Assembly (NCBI RefSeq): GCF_007833165.1
Contig: NZ_VOBQ01000024.1
Coordinates: forward strand, 36,068 to 100,067
Reading direction: 5' to 3'
Length of the DNA: 64,000 bases
Source: Caenimonas sedimenti
GTDB lineage: Bacteria > Pseudomonadota > Gammaproteobacteria > Burkholderiales > Burkholderiaceae_C
Shown: piece by piece, positions 26,886 through 34,438 of the stretch
Position numbering within the stretch: position 1 is the first letter of the stretch
Layout of the letters: each line of letters begins with the position of its first letter
The notes under the pieces: generated by a model
Databases searched by the model: none
The model's input: only the letters and a program-made list of their open reading frames with translations
Told to the model about the DNA's origin: nothing
Made by a program: the position numbers and the translations under genes

Positions 26886-29068
26886 GCGCCGTCCCCTCCT
26901 CGATCGACCGTCGCGGTTTCCTGAAGGTTTCGGCAGGCGCAGGCCTGGTGATCGGCTTCCACATCCCATTCGCCGGGACGGCCACCGCGCAGGCCATGGC
27001 GCCCGAAATCAACGCCTGGGTGGTCGTGAAGCCCGACGACACGGTGATCATCCGCATCGCCCGCTCCGAGATGGGCCAGGGCACGCTGACGGGCCTGGCG
27101 CAACTGGCCGCCGAGGAACTGGAATGCAACTGGGCCAAGGTGACCACCGAGTACCCGACGCCTGGCGCGAACCTGGCGCGCAAGCGCGTGTGGGGCAACT
27201 ACTCGACCGGCGGCAGCCGCGGCATCCGCGAGTCGCACGACTACGTGCGCAAGGGCGGCGCTGCCGCCCGCGTGATGCTGGTGCAGGCCGCGGCCAATGA
27301 ATGGAAGGTGCCGGTGGCCGAATGCCGGGCCGCCAACAGCGTGGTGACACACGCACCGAGCGGCCGCACGCTGACCTATGGAAAGCTGGCGGACGCCGCC
27401 GGCAAGCTGACCCCTCCCGCCGACGTGCCGCTGAAGGACCCCAAGGACTGGAAGCTGGTCGGCAAGCGCATGGCCCGGCTGGACACCGTCGAAAAGGTCA
27501 CCGGCAAGCAGATCTACGGCGCGGATCTCCAGATGCCGGGCATGCTGAACGCCGCCATCAAGGACTGCCCCGTCTTCGGCGGCAAGGTGAAGAGCTTCAA
27601 CGCCGCCGCCATCGAGCGGCGGCCGGGCGTGAAGAAGGTGGTCCGGGTCGGCGACAGCGCCGTGGCCGTGGTGGCCGACACCTGGTGGCGCGCCAAGACC
27701 GCCCTGGACGCGTTGCCGATCGAATGGGACCTGGGGCCCAACGCCAAGGAATCCAGTGCCACGGTGGCGGCCATGCTCAAGGCGGGCCTGGACGCCCCGG
27801 ACGCGGCCGTGGGCAACCAGAACGGCGATGCGAAAGCCGCGCTGGCCTCCGCCTCGCGTGTGATCGAAGCGGTGTATTCCTATCCGCACCAGAACCACGC
27901 GACGATGGAGCCGATGAACGCGACGGCCCGCTACACGCCGGAGCGCTGCGAAGTCTGGACGCCCACGCAGAACGGCGAAGCCGCGCTCGCGGCCGCCAGC
28001 GAAGCTTCGGGTCTGCCGGCCGACAAGTGCGAGGTCTACAAGCTGCACCTGGGCGGTGGCTTCGGCCGCCGCGGCGCCATCCACGACTGGGTGCGCCAAT
28101 CCGTCGAGATCGCCAAACAGATGCCCGGCGTGCCGGTCAAGCTGCTCTGGTCGCGCGAGGAAGACATGCTGCACGGCCGCTTCCATCCCGTCACCCAGTG
28201 CAAACTGCGGGCCGGCGTGGACGCGCAGGGCAACGTGACGGCGCTGCACATGCGCATCTCCGGCCAGTCGATCCTGGCAGGCGTGTTCCCGCAGAACATC
28301 CGCAACGGGCTCGATCCCGTGCAATTCCAGGGGCTGAACTCGCCCGGGCCGGAGGCTTCGATCGGCTACAGCTTCCCGAACCTGCTGGTGGACCACGCGA
28401 TGCGCAACCCGCCCGTGCCGCCGGGCTTCTGGCGCGGCGTCAACCTGAACCAGAACGCGATCTACCTCGAGTGTTTCGTCGATGAAGTGGCCGCGGCCCT
28501 CGGGCAGGATCCGCTCGCGCTGCGCCGCAAGCTGATGGCGAGCCATCCCAAGCACCTGGGTGTGCTCAATGCCGTGGCCGAGAGATCGGGCTGGGGCCGG
28601 CCCGCGCCCGACGTCAACGGGCAGAAGGTCTTCCGCGGCCTGGCGCAGACCATGGGCTTCGGCAGCTACGTCGCCGCGTGCGCCGAGGTTTCGGTGAATG
28701 CGGAAGGGGAGCTGAAGATCCACCGCATCGTCGCCGCGACTGACCCGGGCCATGCCGTGAATCCGCAGCAGATCGAGGCCCAGGTCGAAGGCTCGTTCGC
28801 CTACGGGCTGTCGGCCGCACTCTTCGGCGAGTGCACGCTGAAGGACGGCCGCATCGAGCAGGACAACTTCAGCACCTACCCGGTGGTGCAGATGCGGCAC
28901 ATGCCCAAGGTGGAGACCATCGTCATGCCCAGCGGCGGCTTCTGGGGCGGCGTCGGCGAGCCGACGATCGCCGTGGCCGCGCCGGCCGTGCTGAATGCGA
29001 TCTTCGCGGCCACCGGCAAGCGCATCCGCGACCTGCCGCTGAAGAACCAGAGCCTGAAGCGGGCCTGA
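26882..29068 (+). CDS. Molybdopterin-binding large subunit of a periplasmic molybdenum hydroxylase (IorB-like)
   Basis: Catalytic subunit with molybdopterin cytosine dinucleotide. The 728 residues begin with a twin-arginine signal (SSIDRRGFLKVSAGAGLVIG), so the folded enzyme is probably exported by Tat together with the Fe-S subunit. The Mo-domain signatures are GGGFGRRGAIHDWVRQ and the C-terminal GGFWGGVGEPTIAVAAP, which holds the catalytic Glu. The substrate may be an N-heterocycle or an aldehyde; the sequence does not decide. No FAD subunit is present, so electrons probably go to a periplasmic acceptor. The next gene encodes cytochrome SoxX. Confidence 0.9.
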   Translation: MSAVPSSIDRRGFLKVSAGAGLVIGFHIPFAGTATAQAMAPEINAWVVVKPDDTVIIRIARSEMGQGTLTGLAQLAAEELECNWAKVTTEYPTPGANLARKRVWGNYSTGGSRGIRESHDYVRKGGAAARVMLVQAAANEWKVPVAECRAANSVVTHAPSGRTLTYGKLADAAGKLTPPADVPLKDPKDWKLVGKRMARLDTVEKVTGKQIYGADLQMPGMLNAAIKDCPVFGGKVKSFNAAAIERRPGVKKVVRVGDSAVAVVADTWWRAKTALDALPIEWDLGPNAKESSATVAAMLKAGLDAPDAAVGNQNGDAKAALASASRVIEAVYSYPHQNHATMEPMNATARYTPERCEVWTPTQNGEAALAAASEASGLPADKCEVYKLHLGGGFGRRGAIHDWVRQSVEIAKQMPGVPVKLLWSREEDMLHGRFHPVTQCKLRAGVDAQGNVTALHMRISGQSILAGVFPQNIRNGLDPVQFQGLNSPGPEASIGYSFPNLLVDHAMRNPPVPPGFWRGVNLNQNAIYLECFVDEVAAALGQDPLALRRKLMASHPKHLGVLNAVAERSGWGRPAPDVNGQKVFRGLAQTMGFGSYVAACAEVSVNAEGELKIHRIVAATDPGHAVNPQQIEAQVEGSFAYGLSAALFGECTLKDGRIEQDNFSTYPVVQMRHMPKVETIVMPSGGFWGGVGEPTIAVAAPAVLNAIFAATGKRIRDLPLKNQSLKRA

Positions 29069-29078
29069 ACAGGCAGCC

Positions 29079-29522
29079 ATGGCCATGCGGCGCTTCTTGG
29101 CCGGCATGTCCATGGTGTGTCTGGTCCAGGCGGCGGATGCCCAGGGCATCGTGCGGTATGAGGTCGTTGGCGATGCCGTCCCCTCGCCCCTGACTGCGGA
29201 GCCCGGAGATCCCGCGCGTGGCCGAACCATCGTGGCCAATCGCCAAGCCGGCCTGTGCCTGCTGTGCCACAGCGGCCCCATCCCCGAGGAACGCTTCCAG
29301 GGCAATCTGGCGCCCGACCTGGCGGGCGCCGGCGCGCGCTACAGCCCAGGCCAGCTCCGTCTGCGCCTGGTGGATCCGCGGCGCGTCAATCCGCAGAGCT
29401 TCATGCCCTCGTTCCATTCCGAACACAACCCGTCCCGTGTCGGTGGCAACTGGGCCGGCAAGCCCATCCTGACAGCTCAGCAGGTGGAAGACGTCGTCGC
29501 CTACCTTGCGACATTGCGCTAG
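29079..29522 (+). CDS. soxX: SoxX c-type cytochrome
   Basis: Monoheme partner of SoxA in periplasmic thiosulfate oxidation. It attaches the sulfur substrate to SoxYZ. The 147-residue product has a signal peptide (FLAGMSMVCLVQAADAQG), the heme motif CLLCH, and the SoxX pattern GNLAPDLAGAGARYSPGQLR with distal-Met region NPQSFMPSF. It begins 10 nt after the molybdenum hydroxylase stop and is followed by soxY after 10 nt. The run iorA-iorB-soxXYZA looks like one transcription unit. Confidence 0.9.
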   Translation: MAMRRFLAGMSMVCLVQAADAQGIVRYEVVGDAVPSPLTAEPGDPARGRTIVANRQAGLCLLCHSGPIPEERFQGNLAPDLAGAGARYSPGQLRLRLVDPRRVNPQSFMPSFHSEHNPSRVGGNWAGKPILTAQQVEDVVAYLATLR

Positions 29523-29532
29523 GCTTCGCTGC

Positions 29533-30006
29533 ATGACGGACGCCACACTTCGTACATGGCCACGTCGGCACCTGCTGCAGTTGGGGGCCGCGGCTGTCGG
29601 GGCCTCCTGGCTGGACCGGGTCAGCGCGCAAGACGCCGGCGAGATGGCCAAGGCGATCGCGCAATTCGCCGGTGCGCAGCAGGTCCGCACCGGACGCGTC
29701 AAGCTGGACATCGCCCCCCTGGTCGACAACGGCAACGTGGTCCCGATGCGCGTGACGGTCGAGAGCCCGATGTCGGCGGCGGACCACGTCGCGGAGATCG
29801 CCGTCTTCAACGAGAAGAACCCGCAGCGCGACGTGGCGCGCTTCACGCTGGGCCCACGCAGCGGCAAGGCCGACGTCGCGACACGCATCCGCCTCGCGAC
29901 CAGCCAGAAGCTCGTGGCGCTCGCGCGCATGAGCGATGGCAGCGTCTGGTCCGATACCGTGAATGTGGTGGTCGTGCTCGCCGCCTGCATCGAGGGGGAA
30001 AGCTGA
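29533..30006 (+). CDS. soxY: SoxY sulfur-carrier protein with atypical C-terminal arm
   Basis: In the Sox pathway SoxY carries the sulfur substrate on a C-terminal Cys at the end of a flexible GGCGG arm. The 157-residue product has a Tat-like N-terminus (WPRRHLLQLGAAAVG) and the SoxY fold (NVVPMRVTVESPMSAADHV; VAEIAVFNEKNPQRDVARFT). Its C-terminus reads VVVLAACIEGES: the Cys is kept, but the glycines around it are not and a 5-residue tail follows. ATG 29533 was chosen over an upstream in-frame Met because the Arg-Arg signal follows directly. The stop overlaps soxZ by 1 nt. Confidence 0.85.
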   Translation: MTDATLRTWPRRHLLQLGAAAVGASWLDRVSAQDAGEMAKAIAQFAGAQQVRTGRVKLDIAPLVDNGNVVPMRVTVESPMSAADHVAEIAVFNEKNPQRDVARFTLGPRSGKADVATRIRLATSQKLVALARMSDGSVWSDTVNVVVVLAACIEGES

Positions 30007-30326
30007 TGGCGCGTGCCCTGATCCACATGCCGCCCTCTGCCCGCAAGGGCGAGGTGATCGAAGTGCGGGCGCTGATCGCGCATCCCATGGAGACGGGTTA
30101 CCGGCCCGGCGCGGACGGCCGCGTGCTGCCGCGCGACATCATCCGGCGCTTCACCTGCCGCTACAACGGCGAAGTGGTCTTCGCCGCGGAGCTGTACCAG
30201 GCGGTTTCGGCGAATCCGTACCTGAGCTTCCATGCGCTCGTGACGGACAGTGGCTCCCTCGAATTCGAATGGCAAGGCGACAACGGTTTCGCGCAGACCG
30301 AGCGCATGGCCTTGCAGGTGACGTGA
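30006..30326 (+). CDS. soxZ: SoxZ, partner of SoxY
   Basis: Forms the SoxYZ heterodimer that carries sulfur intermediates. The 106-residue length is usual. It begins MARALIHMPPSARKGEVIEV and ends WQGDNGFAQTERMALQV, both family-typical. There is no signal peptide, as expected, because SoxZ is exported with SoxY through the Tat pathway. It overlaps soxY (TGATG) and soxA (GTGA), so soxYZA are translationally coupled. Confidence 0.93.
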   Translation: MARALIHMPPSARKGEVIEVRALIAHPMETGYRPGADGRVLPRDIIRRFTCRYNGEVVFAAELYQAVSANPYLSFHALVTDSGSLEFEWQGDNGFAQTERMALQVT

Positions 30327-31096
30327 GCACCGCCCGGCTGGCCGTCATGGTCGCGGTCGCGCTGGTGCTGGGTTGTGCCGCGCCGCCGTCGACCCAACCG
30401 GCCCGCCGGTCCGGTTTCAAAGACATGAGCCCGGCCACGCAGGCGATGCAGCGCGACGACAGTGCCAACCCCGCGATGCTGTGGGTGCGCGACGGCGAAC
30501 AGCTTTGGGCACGAACCGAGGGCGCGCCGGCGCGCTCCTGTGCGAGCTGCCACGGCGACGCGAAAGCCATGCGCGGCGTGGCGGTGCGCTTTCCGGCCTG
30601 GGATGACGCGTTGCGCCGTCCCGTCAATCTCGGGACGCGGATCAACCTGTGCCGGCAACGCCATCAGGGCCTGCCACCCTGGCCGGCCGAGAACGGATCG
30701 CTGCTGGGCCTGGAGGCTTTCCTGGCATTGCAGTCGCGCGGTCTGCCGATCGCGCCCCCGGAGGACCGGCGGCTGCTGCCGCACCGGGAACGCGGCGAGA
30801 AACTGTTCGGCGAGCGCATCGGCCAACTCGCGCTGTCATGCGCCCAATGCCACGATGAGCGCGCCGGCGGCAAGCTGGGTCCCGCGCTGATCCCGCAGGG
30901 CCAGGCGACGGGCTACCCCATCTATCGCCTGGAGTGGCAGGGCCTGGGGTCGCTCGGCCGGCGCGTGCGCAACTGCATGACCGGGGTGCGAGCCGAGCCG
31001 CTTGCGCATGGCAGCGTGGAAATGGCGGAGCTGGAGCTGTACCTGGCAGCACGCGCGATGGGCATGCCGCTGGAAACGCCAGCCGTCCGGCCTTAG
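30323..31096 (+). CDS. soxA: SoxA diheme c-type cytochrome
   Basis: With SoxX it joins the thiosulfate sulfane to the SoxY cysteine. The 257-residue product has an N-terminal hydrophobic export segment ending LVLGC (possibly a lipoprotein), two heme motifs, CASCH and CAQCH, and the expected persulfide-heme-ligand Cys in RVRNCMTGVRAEPL. The start is GTG 30323, overlapping soxZ by 4 nt; an ATG lies 24 nt later. It is the last sox gene here, with no soxB or soxCD in the window. Confidence 0.9.
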   Translation: MSTARLAVMVAVALVLGCAAPPSTQPARRSGFKDMSPATQAMQRDDSANPAMLWVRDGEQLWARTEGAPARSCASCHGDAKAMRGVAVRFPAWDDALRRPVNLGTRINLCRQRHQGLPPWPAENGSLLGLEAFLALQSRGLPIAPPEDRRLLPHRERGEKLFGERIGQLALSCAQCHDERAGGKLGPALIPQGQATGYPIYRLEWQGLGSLGRRVRNCMTGVRAEPLAHGSVEMAELELYLAARAMGMPLETPAVRP

Positions 31097-31105
31097 GAGG
31101 AATGC

Positions 31106-31566
<461 letters not shown>

Positions 31567-31570
<4 letters not shown>

Positions 31571-32043
31571 ATGCCTGCCGGGGCTTCTCGCTGCTGGAAC
31601 TGCTCGCCGCCCTGGCGGTGATGTGCATCCTGCTGCTGATTGCCCTGCCGAGCTACACCGACCGGATCGTCCGCGAGCAGGTCGTCGAGGCGTTGCCGCT
31701 CGCCAACCTCGCCAAGCCGGCCGTCGAGGCGGCCTGGCGCAACGGCGAGCCACTGCCTGCCGACAACGCGGCGGCTGGCCTGCCGGCTGGCGACAAGATC
31801 GTGAATGCCGTGGTGACTTCGGTGACGCTCCAGGACGGCGCCGTCCACATCGTCTTCGGCCACCGCGCGCACCCGTCGCTGCGCGGACGAACGCTCACCT
31901 TGCGGCCGGCGGGCGTGGAAGACGCGCGGGTGGTGCCGGTGGTCTGGCTGTGCGGGCGCGCCGCGCCACCGCCGCCGATGGCTGCGCACGGCACCGACCG
32001 GACCGACGTTCCGGCCGGCCTGCTGCCGTTGCGCTGCCGCTGA
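31567..32043 (+). CDS. Type IV pilin-like protein
   Basis: A 158-residue protein with a very short leader and a class IVa prepilin cleavage site (CRGFSLLELLAALAVM, cut after Gly), a hydrophobic N-terminal helix (LLAALAVMCILLLIALPSY) and a C-terminal globular part with two Cys (VVWLCGRA, then LPLRC at the end) that could form the D-loop disulfide. The start is GTG 31567 inside the EVE stop. PilF is encoded elsewhere in this window, but no other pilus gene is adjacent. It is probably a minor pilin. Confidence 0.8.
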
Positions 32044-32048
32044 ATGGA

Positions 32049-33836
32049 TTACTTTTTCTGCGCCGGCACGTCCGTGCACGTGCCGTGCGCGATCTCCGCC
32101 GCCATGCCGATGCTTTCGCCCAGCGTGGGGTGCGGGTGGATCGTCTTGCCGATGTCGACTTCGTCGGCACCCATCTCGATGGCCAGGGCCACTTCGCCGA
32201 TCATGTCGCCGGCATGCGTACCGACGATGCCGCCGCCCAGGATGCGGTGCGTCTGCGCGTCGAACAGCAGCTTCGTGAAGCCCTCGTCGCGCGTGTTGGC
32301 GATGGCGCGGCCGGAAGCCGTCCAGGGGAAGTGGCCCTTCTTGATGGCGATGCCTTCGGCCTTGGCCTGGTCCTCGGTGAGGCCGACCCAGGCAACCTCG
32401 GGATCCGTGTAAGCGACGCTGGGGATCACGCGTGCGTTGAACGCGGACTTCTCACCGGCCGCGGCCTCGGCCGCCACGTGCGCTTCGTGCACCGCCTTGT
32501 GCGCCAGCATCGGCTGTCCGACGATGTCGCCGATGGCGAAGATGTGCGGCACGTTGGTGCGCATCTGGATGTCGACCGGGATGAAGCCGCGATCGGTCAC
32601 GGTGACACCCGCCTTGTCGGCGCCGATCTTTTTGCCGTTGGGGCTGCGGCCGACGGCCTGCAGCACCACGTCATACAGCTGCGGCTCCTTCGGCGCCTGC
32701 TCGCCTTCGAATTTCACCAGGATGCCGTCCTTGGTCGCCTCGGCGCCAACGGTCTTGGTCTTCAGCATGATGTTGTCGAAGCGCGGCGCGTTCATCTTCT
32801 GCCAGACCTTGACCAGGTCGCGGTCGGCGCCCTGCATCAGGCCGTCCAGCATCTCGACCACGTCGAGGCGCGCGCCCAGCGTGGAATACACCGTGCCCAT
32901 CTCCAGCCCGATGATGCCGCCGCCGAGGATGAGCATCCGCTTGGGGTCGCCGGCCAGTTCCAGCGCGCCCGTGGAATCCACCACGCGCGGATCCTTGGGC
33001 ATGAAAGGCAGGTGCACCGCCTGCGAGCCGGCCGCGATGATGCAGTTCTTGAACTTGACCGTCTGCTTCTTGCCCGTCTTTTCCTGGCCGGTCGCTCCGG
33101 TGGTCTCTTCGACCGACAGGTGGTACGGGTCCAGGAAAGCGCCGACACCGCGCACGACGGTGACCTTGCGCATCTTGGCCATGGCGCTCAAGCCGCCGGT
33201 GAGCTTGCCCACCACCTTGTCCTTGTGCGCCTTCAGCTTGGGGCGGTCGATCGTGGGCTTGCCGAACGTCACACCAAGCGACTCGAAGTGACTGGCTTCG
33301 TCCATGACCGCGGCCACGTGCAGCAGCGCCTTCGACGGAATGCAGCCGACGTTCAGGCAGACGCCACCCAGGGTGGCGTACCGTTCGACCAGCACGACTT
33401 TCATGCCGAGGTCGGCGGCGCGGAAGGCGGCGGAGTAGCCGCCGGGTCCCGCGCCCAGGACGAGCATGTCGCAGTCGAGATCTGCACCGCCGGCGTACGA
33501 AGAAGCAACAGGTGCTGGGCCGGCCGCGGCAGGTGCCGGCGCGGGCGCAGCAGGGGCGGACTTGGGCGCAGTTGCAGGTTCGGCAGCGGCGCCCGCGGCA
33601 CCCTCGATCAGCACCACCACCGAACCTTCGGCGACTTTGTCACCGACCTTGACCTTGACCTCCTTCACCACGCCCGCGTGCGTCGAAGGAATCTCCATCG
33701 AGGCCTTGTCGCTCTCCACCGTCACCAGCGACTGCTCCACCTTGATCGTGTCGCCGGGCTTCACCAGCACCTCGATCACGGCCACCTCCTCGAAGTCCCC
33801 GATGTCGGGGACCTTCACTTCCGTCAAGCTGCTCAT
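32049..33836 (-). CDS. lpdA: Dihydrolipoyl dehydrogenase of PDH complex with N-terminal lipoyl domain
   Basis: E3 component of pyruvate dehydrogenase. In 595 residues an N-terminal lipoyl domain (VKVPDIGDFEEVAVIEVLVK, lipoyl-Lys in VESDKASMEIPS) is joined by an Ala/Pro linker to the E3 core. The core shows FAD motif VLGAGPGGYSAAFRAADLG, disulfide GGVCLNVGCIPSKALL, NAD motif ILGGGIIGLEMGTVY and C-terminal HPHPTLGESIG. E3 with its own lipoyl domain is common in betaproteobacteria and Neisseria. Its ATG overlaps the stop of the HslV-like gene (ATGA). It is the last gene of the PDH operon. Confidence 0.95.
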   Translation of the reverse strand: MSSLTEVKVPDIGDFEEVAVIEVLVKPGDTIKVEQSLVTVESDKASMEIPSTHAGVVKEVKVKVGDKVAEGSVVVLIEGAAGAAAEPATAPKSAPAAPAPAPAAAGPAPVASSYAGGADLDCDMLVLGAGPGGYSAAFRAADLGMKVVLVERYATLGGVCLNVGCIPSKALLHVAAVMDEASHFESLGVTFGKPTIDRPKLKAHKDKVVGKLTGGLSAMAKMRKVTVVRGVGAFLDPYHLSVEETTGATGQEKTGKKQTVKFKNCIIAAGSQAVHLPFMPKDPRVVDSTGALELAGDPKRMLILGGGIIGLEMGTVYSTLGARLDVVEMLDGLMQGADRDLVKVWQKMNAPRFDNIMLKTKTVGAEATKDGILVKFEGEQAPKEPQLYDVVLQAVGRSPNGKKIGADKAGVTVTDRGFIPVDIQMRTNVPHIFAIGDIVGQPMLAHKAVHEAHVAAEAAAGEKSAFNARVIPSVAYTDPEVAWVGLTEDQAKAEGIAIKKGHFPWTASGRAIANTRDEGFTKLLFDAQTHRILGGGIVGTHAGDMIGEVALAIEMGADEVDIGKTIHPHPTLGESIGMAAEIAHGTCTDVPAQKK

Positions 33837-34426
33837 TTTGTTTCTTTCGTCGCTTTGATCGTGAAGATGTCGCAGGGAGTCGCCGAGTTGCGGTCGAACT
33901 CGCAGCCGGCGCCGATGCCGGCTTCCGCCACTTCCTTGGCCGTCTTGGCTTTCGCATACACCGCATGCATCGCACCCAACGCGAAGCTGCGCCCGGAGCC
34001 GATGCCCCAGAACTCCTTGAACTCGAACACCTCACGGTAGCTGTACAAGCCGTAGATGCCGGTCGCGTTGGCGATCACCACGCTGAACTGGCTGGACTCG
34101 TACGGGTCGCTGTCTTCCTCCTTGGTCTGCAGGAAGAAGTTGTCCTTCAGGTACGGATGCAGCTTGGTGAACGTATCGAACACCTCATCCTTGCTTCCGA
34201 GCTTCAGCAGCTCGCGGGGCATCGACCCCATCGCCTTGCGCAACACGGGGAAGTGGGCGACGGTGCCGGCCATGCCGATGTAGCTGGGGCCGGCGTCCGT
34301 GTCGACCTGGAAGATCTTGGTGTTGCTTTCGAAGCGGTGCGCGAGACGCGTGTCGCCGAAAGTCACGAGGGTGTCGGCCGCGATCGCGATCTGACCGGCC
34401 TTCTTCACCACCACAACAGTTGTCAT
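33833..34426 (-). CDS. Proteasome/HslV-like Ntn hydrolase, candidate BPH (beta-proteobacterial proteasome homologue)
   Basis: A 197-residue protein that looks like an HslV-type self-compartmentalising peptidase. After Met removal it would begin Thr-Thr (MTTVVVVKKAGQIAIAADT). Counting the first Thr as residue 1, Asp17 is present, and the Lys in NTKIFQV aligns with catalytic Lys33 if a three-residue insertion is allowed. IGMAGTVAHF matches the oxyanion-loop Gly region. It is not canonical hslV: there is no adjacent hslU, and the pattern fits BPH, a known betaproteobacterial proteasome homologue. It sits 12 nt after aceF and overlaps lpdA by 4 nt, so it is made with the PDH complex. The targets are unknown. 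Confidence 0.82.
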   Translation of the reverse strand: MTTVVVVKKAGQIAIAADTLVTFGDTRLAHRFESNTKIFQVDTDAGPSYIGMAGTVAHFPVLRKAMGSMPRELLKLGSKDEVFDTFTKLHPYLKDNFFLQTKEEDSDPYESSQFSVVIANATGIYGLYSYREVFEFKEFWGIGSGRSFALGAMHAVYAKAKTAKEVAEAGIGAGCEFDRNSATPCDIFTIKATKETK

Positions 34427-34438
34427 TTCTTCTGGTTC

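Noticed and set aside
26678..29305. 875-codon minus-strand open frame opposite the molybdenum hydroxylase
   Set aside because: A shadow of iorB, which has a Tat signal, cluster partner and catalytic motifs on the other strand.
29079..31096. Complete thiosulfate-oxidising Sox operon
   Set aside because: soxB, soxC and soxD are not present in the window; only XYZA are.
33833..34426. Calling the Ntn hydrolase canonical HslV
   Set aside because: No hslU is adjacent and the spacing to the catalytic Lys differs by three residues; BPH fits better.
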